From positions 1 to 38,686 of the forward strand of contig NZ_JAPDOD010000070.1 in the NCBI RefSeq assembly GCF_027587205.1: a stretch of DNA of 38,686 nucleotides, in the 5' to 3' direction. The notes under the pieces are model-generated. The model ran no database searches. It saw only the letters and a program-made list of their open reading frames with translations, and was not told the origin of the DNA. Source of the DNA: Solirubrobacter ginsenosidimutans. Lineage in GTDB: Bacteria > Actinomycetota > Thermoleophilia > Solirubrobacterales > Solirubrobacteraceae. Position numbers and translations under genes: made by a program. Shown here piece after piece: positions 34,391 through 38,686 of this stretch. The first letter of the stretch is position 1, and the number at the start of each line of letters is the position of its first letter.

Positions 34391-35494
34391 ATGGCGACCC
34401 CACGGCTCCTCCGGCGGATGAACGCTCAGCGGGTGCTCGACGCGCTGCGCGTCACCGATTCGATGCGGGTCACGGAACTGGTCGCGACGACGGGGTTGTC
34501 GCGACCGACGGTGGACGCGGTCGCCGACGATCTGGTGCGGCTCGGGTGGCTGAGCGAGGTGAGCGGGTCCCTCGGCGCGCGTGGCCGGCCCGCGCGCTCG
34601 CTGACGTTCCGCGCCGACGCGGGCTACGTCTTCGGCGTCGACATCGGCGAGGCGAAGGTGCGCACCGCGGTCGCCGACCTGCGCGGGGAGATCGTGGCCG
34701 AGCGCGTCCGCGAGTTCGCGGGGGAGGAGCGCCTCGACGTCACGCGGCGGGTGATCGCGGCGACGCTGAGCGACGCGGGCGTGCACCGCGAGCAGCTGCT
34801 CTTCTCGTGCGTGGCCTGCACCGGTGCGATGAACACCCCCCGTGGGCGCGTGCTCTTCAGCAGCGTCTTCGAGGACGACTTCGACCTCGCGGGCGCGTTC
34901 GCGGGCTCACTCGGCGAAGCGCTGCTGATCGAGAACGACTGCAACGTGGCCGTGATCGGCGAACGCTGGCGCGGTGCGGCGCAGGGCGTCGACGACGTCG
35001 TGTGCGTGCTCGCGGGCGAGCGGATCGGCGCGGGCATCATGATCGGCGGGGTCCTCATGCGCGGGCATGAAGGCGCCGCGGGCGAGCTGTCCTTCCTCGG
35101 CGCGTTCGAGGAAGAGCACGGCGCGCGCGGCATCGCGCAACTCGTGCGCGAGCTCTCGGGGGAGTCCCCGGAGGCCGTGTTCACCGCGGCGGGAGCGGGA
35201 GACGAGGAGGCGCTGGAGATCGTCGAACGCGCCGAACGCTGGGCGAGCCACGGCATCGTCACCGTCGCGCAGCTCGTCAACCCGGAGGTCGTCGTCATCA
35301 GCGGCGGCGTGGCACGCGCGGGCGAGGTGCTCCTGGCGCCGCTGCGCGCGCGGATGGAGCGCATGGTCCGCCGCCCGCCGCGGCTCGCCGCCTCACCGCT
35401 GGCCGAGCGGGGCCCGCTGATCGGCGCGATCCGGCTCGCGCTCGACGAGCTGGAGCCGCAGCTGCTCGCGGGTCTCGAAGAGGCCGCCGCGTAG
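34391..35494 (+). CDS. ROK-family transcriptional regulator
   Basis: 367 aa. An N-terminal winged helix-turn-helix occupies about residues 5-70 (NAQRVLDALRVTDSMRVTELVATTGLSRPTVDAVADDLV). The ROK fold then shows the phosphate-loop equivalent GVDIGEAKVRTAV, the catalytic-Asp equivalent IENDCNVAVIGERW, and GAGIMIGG. The usual zinc motif (GHxxxxxxxxxCxCGxxGCxE) is missing: after GHEGAAGELSF there is no His ligand and no Cys. It is probably a sugar-sensing repressor without kinase activity. Divergent from the ABC/GH4 operon, with two matching operators between them. Confidence 0.88.
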   Translation: MATPRLLRRMNAQRVLDALRVTDSMRVTELVATTGLSRPTVDAVADDLVRLGWLSEVSGSLGARGRPARSLTFRADAGYVFGVDIGEAKVRTAVADLRGEIVAERVREFAGEERLDVTRRVIAATLSDAGVHREQLLFSCVACTGAMNTPRGRVLFSSVFEDDFDLAGAFAGSLGEALLIENDCNVAVIGERWRGAAQGVDDVVCVLAGERIGAGIMIGGVLMRGHEGAAGELSFLGAFEEEHGARGIAQLVRELSGESPEAVFTAAGAGDEEALEIVERAERWASHGIVTVAQLVNPEVVVISGGVARAGEVLLAPLRARMERMVRRPPRLAASPLAERGPLIGAIRLALDELEPQLLAGLEEAAA

Positions 35495-35499
35495 CGAAG

Positions 35500-35534
35500 G
35501 TCGACTTTGTCGTGCTGTACACGAGAAAGTCGAC
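35500..35534. terminator. Long hairpin terminator after the ROK gene
   Basis: A 15-bp stem with one G-G mismatch (GTCGACTTT, G, TCGTG pairing with CACGA, G, AAAGTCGAC) closes the loop CTGTA. It starts 6 nt after the ROK stop, between convergent genes, so it can act on both strands. Confidence 0.8.
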
Positions 35535-35538
35535 GCTC

Positions 35539-35561
35539 GCGCGGTCGCTTGCGGACCGCGC
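35539..35561. terminator. Second hairpin terminator, facing the acetamidase gene end
   Basis: GCGCGGTC and GACCGCGC form a perfect 8-bp stem with loop GCTTGCG, 7 nt beyond the acetamidase stop codon on the minus strand. Tandem with the hairpin at 35500-35534. Confidence 0.7.
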
Positions 35562-35567
35562 GCCGCT

Positions 35568-36479
35568 CTAGCGCCAGTCGCGCAGGACCGCGTGGACGCC
35601 GCGGACCTCGTTGACGAGCTGCGTGACCCGCAGGTCGACGTGGACGCTGGCGATCGCGAGGGCGTCACGGCGCGCCAGGCCGTACTCGCGTTCGAGGAGT
35701 TCGAGCATGGCGTCCAGCGCGCTGAACGCCGCCTCGTCGAGGTCCTCGTGCACGCCGAGCGTGATCCAGGATCCGTCGGCGCCGCGGGCGATCGGGGTGG
35801 TCAGCTCGAGGTCGGAGAGCTCGAAGGTGAGCTCGGCCCGCTCCATCGGGCACTCGAGCGCGGTGCCGGCGACCTCGCCGTCACCCTGTGCCGCGTGGCC
35901 GTCGCCGCAGGAGAACAGCGCGCCGTCGACCTCGATCGGGAGATAGAGCGTCGAGCCGGTGACGAGCTCGCGGCAGTCGAGGTTCCCGCCGCAGGCGCGT
36001 GGTGGGACCGTCGAGTGGCGGCCGGGTTTGTCCGGCGGCAGGCCCATGACGCCGAGGAACGGCCGCAGCGCGACGGTGTGGCCGAGGTGGCTGCAGCCGG
36101 TCATGGTCGCGGCGTCGAGCTGGTAGGCGTGCACGATGCCATCGCCGACGACGCCCAGCCGCTCGTTCCACGCCGAGAGCCACCCACCCGCGCAGACCGC
36201 GCCCCACGCGCCCGGACGCAGCTCGCCGATGTCGATTCGCAAGGTCATCCCGGCGCGCGCGCCGCGGATCGCCACCGGGCCGGTGAGCGCGTGGCCCTCG
36301 TCGTTGTCGGCGTGGTCGACCCTGCGACGCGGTGCGTAGGCGCCACCAGCGTACGGTTCGGCGCCCCACCCCGAGTCGAGCGTCTTGAAGCGCACGGTGT
36401 CACCGGGGTCGATCGTCAGCGCGGGTTCGAGCTCGCGTGAGAAGTACCCGTGCCAATGACCTTCCAGCGAATGGACCAC
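35568..36479 (-). CDS. Acetamidase/formamidase family protein
   Basis: 303 aa from GTG at 36479; a long upstream open frame is the shadow of the kinase gene. FmdA_AmdA-type motifs: VHSLEGHWHGYFSRELEPALTIDPGD at the N-terminus, then GHALTGPVAIRGARAGMTLRIDI, PPRACGGNLDCRELVTGSTLYLPI and ALFSCGDGHAAQGDGEV. The last block, with Cys, His and Glu, is the family hallmark. These enzymes hydrolyse short amides such as formamide or acetamide to acid and ammonia. It is divergent from the P-loop kinase with only 18 nt between the start codons, so the two promoters must overlap coding sequence. Substrate inferred. Confidence 0.88.
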   Translation of the reverse strand: MVHSLEGHWHGYFSRELEPALTIDPGDTVRFKTLDSGWGAEPYAGGAYAPRRRVDHADNDEGHALTGPVAIRGARAGMTLRIDIGELRPGAWGAVCAGGWLSAWNERLGVVGDGIVHAYQLDAATMTGCSHLGHTVALRPFLGVMGLPPDKPGRHSTVPPRACGGNLDCRELVTGSTLYLPIEVDGALFSCGDGHAAQGDGEVAGTALECPMERAELTFELSDLELTTPIARGADGSWITLGVHEDLDEAAFSALDAMLELLEREYGLARRDALAIASVHVDLRVTQLVNEVRGVHAVLRDWR

Positions 36480-36497
36480 CGTGGCATTCTCGCTGAG

Positions 36498-36950
36498 GTG
36501 GAGGCCGTGATCCTCTGCGGCGTGCAGGGCTCGGGCAAGACGACGCTCTATCGCGACCGCTTCCTGGAGACCCACGCGCGGATCTCGCTCGACCTGCTGC
36601 GAACGCGGGCGCGCGAGGCGGCGTTCCTGAAGACCTGCCTGGACACCAGGCAGCCGTTCGTCGTGGACAACACCAACCCGACGGTGGCCGAGCGGGCGCG
36701 CTACGTGCGGCCCGCTGTGGAGGCCGGCTTCACGCTCGTCGCCTACCTCGTCGAGGTCGACCACACCGTGGCCGCGGGGCGCAACGCGGCGCGCACGCGG
36801 ACCGTGCCGGCGGCGGGCCTGCGCGACGTCGCCCGCCGGCTCGTCAGACCCACCCCCGAGGAGGGCTTCGCCGAGCTCTTCCACGCCACCGGCGCGCTTG
36901 ACGGCGGCTGGCGCATCGAGCCGCTCCTCACCACGCCCCCGCTCTTCTGA
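36498..36950 (+). CDS. P-loop kinase (polynucleotide-kinase-like AAA)
   Basis: 150 aa from GTG at 36498, giving MEAVILCGVQGSGKTTLY, the normal start of this family; upstream ATGs at 36450 and 36471 overlap the divergent gene. Walker A is GVQGSGKTT. ISLDLLRTRAREAAF, FVVDNTNPTVAERARYV (Walker B-like with Asp and the NTNP motif) and a lid with several Arg follow. It is related to the zeta-toxin/T4 polynucleotide kinase phosphatase-like group. The substrate is unknown. Confidence 0.82.
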   Translation: MEAVILCGVQGSGKTTLYRDRFLETHARISLDLLRTRAREAAFLKTCLDTRQPFVVDNTNPTVAERARYVRPAVEAGFTLVAYLVEVDHTVAAGRNAARTRTVPAAGLRDVARRLVRPTPEEGFAELFHATGALDGGWRIEPLLTTPPLF

Positions 36951-36954
36951 ACCT

Positions 36955-37013
36955 AAAGGGGGTCTGACCCCCTTTACATAAATGGGGTCAGACCCTCTTT
37001 AGAAAAGGGTCAG
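36955..37013. repeat. Nested palindromic repeat with GGGTCTGACCC-type cores
   Basis: Unit 1 (36955-36975) is a perfect palindrome with 10-bp arms AAAGGGGGTC/GACCCCCTTT around a single T. Unit 2 (36984-37000, GGGGTCAGACCCTCTTT) is itself near-palindromic and pairs with unit 1 over 17 bp with one mismatch. A partial third unit, AAAAGGGTCAG, spans 37003-37013. It lies between the convergent kinase and aldo/keto reductase genes, runs into the latter's 3' end, and can serve as a bidirectional terminator. Confidence 0.85.
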
Positions 37014-37952
37014 CGCGTCCGGGGCGAGGGCGTTCTCGAGCGCGGTGACGGTGTCCGCGCTGAGCCGGGCGTCGGCCGCCCGGACGTTCTCGCGCACCTG
37101 CTCCGGCCGCGATGCGCCGACGATCACCGCGGTGACGTTCGGCCGCTGCAACACCCACGCCAGCGCGAGCTGGGCCATCGTCAGCCCCGCCGCATCCGCG
37201 ATCGGCCGCAGGCGCTGCACGCGCTCGAGCACGTCGCGCTTGAGCCACTGGCGGATGAAGCGGTTCATCGCCGGGCTGGCCGCGCGTGAGTCGCCCGGGA
37301 CCGCCGCGCCCGGCAGGTACTTGCCGCTCAGCACGCCCTGCGCGAGCGGCGACCAGACGATCTGCGTGATCCCGTTGGCGGCGCAGAGCGGGATCACTTC
37401 GGCCTCCGGCTCGCGCCAGAGCGCCGAGTACTGCGGTTGGGAGGACACGAACTTCGCGACATCAGGCAGTGCCAGCGCCTCCGCGATCCGCGCCGCCGGC
37501 CATTCCGAGAACCCGATGTGGCGCACCTTGCCCGCCGCGACGACCTCGGTCAGCGCGCCCAGCGTCTCCTCCAGCGGAACTGGCTCGTCGTAGCGGTGGC
37601 ACTGGTAGAGGTCGACGTAGTCGGTCCGCAGCCGCTTCAGCGAGGCGTCGAGCTGTTTGAACACCTGCTCGCGCGAAAGCCCGCGATCCCGCGGCCCCAT
37701 GGGGTAGAAGAGCTTGGTCGCCAAGACGTACGACTCGCGCGGATAGGCGCTGAGGATCTCGCCCCACGCCCGCTCCGCAGCCCCGCGTCCGTACACGTTT
37801 GCGGTGTCGAACAGCGTGATCCCCGCCTCGATCGCCGCCCGCGTACACGCCTCGGTCTGTTCCCGCCCGACCCCGCCGCCGTACGTCAGCCACGACCCGA
37901 GCGCGACCGTGGCGACGTCGACGCCCGAGTCACCGAGCGGCCGCTTCTCCAT
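36999..37952 (-). CDS. Aldo/keto reductase
   Basis: 317 aa from ATG at 37952, overlapping the upstream stop as TGATG. TIM-barrel AKR with LGSWLTYGGG, FDTANVYGRGAAERAWGEIL (catalytic Asp and Tyr), YVLATKLF (Lys), DLYQCHRYDEPVPLEETL (His), HIGFSEW, VWSPLAQGVLSGKY and VIVGASRPEQVREN (NADPH-binding end). It is closest in style to the voltage-gated-channel beta-subunit/YghZ-like AKR group. The last residues (DALTLF) are encoded within the palindromic repeat, so the C-terminus may have been reshaped by it. Substrate unknown. Confidence 0.9.
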   Translation of the reverse strand: MEKRPLGDSGVDVATVALGSWLTYGGGVGREQTEACTRAAIEAGITLFDTANVYGRGAAERAWGEILSAYPRESYVLATKLFYPMGPRDRGLSREQVFKQLDASLKRLRTDYVDLYQCHRYDEPVPLEETLGALTEVVAAGKVRHIGFSEWPAARIAEALALPDVAKFVSSQPQYSALWREPEAEVIPLCAANGITQIVWSPLAQGVLSGKYLPGAAVPGDSRAASPAMNRFIRQWLKRDVLERVQRLRPIADAAGLTMAQLALAWVLQRPNVTAVIVGASRPEQVRENVRAADARLSADTVTALENALAPDALTLF

Positions 37953-38686
37953 CAGCCGGAGACTACGCGGAAACCGATGTGGCCCATCGGCGCGTCGCCT
38001 TCGGTGCGTCCTGAGAGTTGGTTGCGATCGCAGTGGGACGGGTGGCAGAGGTAGGAGCCGCCGCGCAGCACGCCTTCGGCGGTCCATTCCCACACGTTGC
38101 CGACGACGTTGTGCAGGCCGAGCGTGTTGGGCTCGAAGGCGTCGACCGGGACGGTGCCGGCGGCGCCGTGCGGGAACTCGGCGCCGCGGAACGAGTTGGC
38201 GCGGGCGAATGACCACTCGTCGCCCCAGGGGTAGCGCGTGGTGACGCCCGCACGGGCCGCGCGCTCCCACTGCGCCTCGGTCGGCAACGCCACGCCCGCC
38301 CACGCGCAGAACGCGAGCGCGTCGGCGTGGGAGACGTGCACGACGGGATGATCGGACGCCGCGAACGAGCCGGGGCCGTCGGGTGCCCGCCACGATGCGC
38401 CCTGGACCGCCCGCCACCACGGCGCGCTGGCGAGCGCGCGGGTGGGTGGGAAGTCGTCGGGCAGGCGCCCGGCGAAGACGAAGGACCACCCGTCGCGCTC
38501 GGGGTCGGTGACGTAGCCGGTGGCGTTCGCGAACGCCGCGAACCGGTGGTTGGAGACCGCGTACGGCTCCATGACCCGCGGTGGGGCGGGCGGAGTGACG
38601 CGCGCGGCGGCGCCGCGGCGATTGGCGGTGCGCGGGCGGGCGGCGGGGTGCGCGGCGGGCGACGGTCCCGCGGCGCGCGGCGCGGC
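37952..38686 (-). CDS. Formylglycine-generating-enzyme (FGE/SUMF) family protein, partial at window edge
   Basis: From ATG at 38572 it would be 206 aa, but the frame stays open to the edge and the usual N-terminal GGxFxMG block is missing, so the gene probably starts beyond the window. Visible family blocks: NHRFAAFANATGYVTDPERDGWSFVF, HPVVHVSHADALAFCAWAG, LPTEAQWERAARAG, YPWGDEW, NVVGNVWEWTAEG and LRGGSYLCHPSHCDRNQ, then MGHIGFRVV. The CHPSHC pair corresponds to the two copper-binding catalytic cysteines of true FGE, which oxidises a sulfatase Cys to formylglycine. No sulfatase is in the window. The stop overlaps the aldo/keto reductase start. Confidence 0.85.
   Translation of the reverse strand, partial: AAPRAAGPSPAAHPAARPRTANRRGAAARVTPPAPPRVMEPYAVSNHRFAAFANATGYVTDPERDGWSFVFAGRLPDDFPPTRALASAPWWRAVQGASWRAPDGPGSFAASDHPVVHVSHADALAFCAWAGVALPTEAQWERAARAGVTTRYPWGDEWSFARANSFRGAEFPHGAAGTVPVDAFEPNTLGLHNVVGNVWEWTAEGVLRGGSYLCHPSHCDRNQLSGRTEGDAPMGHIGFRVVSG

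Overview
This is a GC-rich (visibly about 70%) actinobacterial chromosome segment, most like Solirubrobacterales/Thermoleophilia. Pointers are the heavy use of GTG starts, many GTGA/ATGA/TGATG gene overlaps, secreted beta-helix proteins with arginine-rich C-terminal domains, an ECF sigma factor of the SIHGLHHRGRGALR type, and many starts that look leaderless (a TANNNT box 6-8 nt before the start codon). Taxonomy is inferred from style, not from a marker gene.

Region 1 (1-9321) looks like an exopolysaccharide/cell-surface locus. It has an N-terminal fragment of a secreted beta-helix protein cut by the left edge, a Wzz-like domain fused to an O-antigen ligase/polymerase-like membrane domain, a NodB-like deacetylase-fold protein, a second free-standing Wzz-like protein, and two more secreted beta-helix paralogues, one with a long Thr/Pro/Ala/Glu repeat and a LamG domain. 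Region 2 (9367-13420, minus strand) holds a Gfo/Idh/MocA oxidoreductase, a DegT/StrS aminotransferase and a hexapeptide N-acetyltransferase. Together these resemble the WbpB/WbpE/WbpD steps for a 2,3-diacetamido sugar. An ECF sigma factor is translationally coupled to the aminotransferase. A 400-nt leader full of stem-loops precedes the sigma gene.

Region 3 (13648-18986, plus strand) is an orphan NarL-type response regulator, then a tight housekeeping operon: nnr (NAD(P)HX repair), alr (alanine racemase), cca-type tRNA nucleotidyltransferase and a GNAT acetyltransferase. Region 4 (19057-27347) is carbon metabolism. A LacI-family regulator is divergent from edd-eda (Entner-Doudoroff), with a clear palindromic operator over the edd promoter. 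On the opposite strand lie an amylosucrase and a PqqD-like small protein, followed by a divergent hybrid histidine kinase.

Region 5 (27328-35494) is a seven-gene minus-strand operon in which nearly every junction overlaps: ABC ATPase, two permeases, sugar-binding lipoprotein, DUF4870-like membrane protein, GH4 alpha-galactosidase-like enzyme and a ParB-fold protein. It is divergent from a ROK-family regulator, with two related inverted-repeat operators between them. The likely job is import and intracellular cleavage of an alpha-galactoside or similar sugar. Region 6 (35500-38686) holds a double hairpin terminator, an acetamidase/formamidase divergent from a P-loop kinase, a nested palindromic repeat, an aldo/keto reductase, and a formylglycine-generating-enzyme homologue running off the right edge. 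I saw no tRNA, rRNA, CRISPR array, transposase or phage gene.
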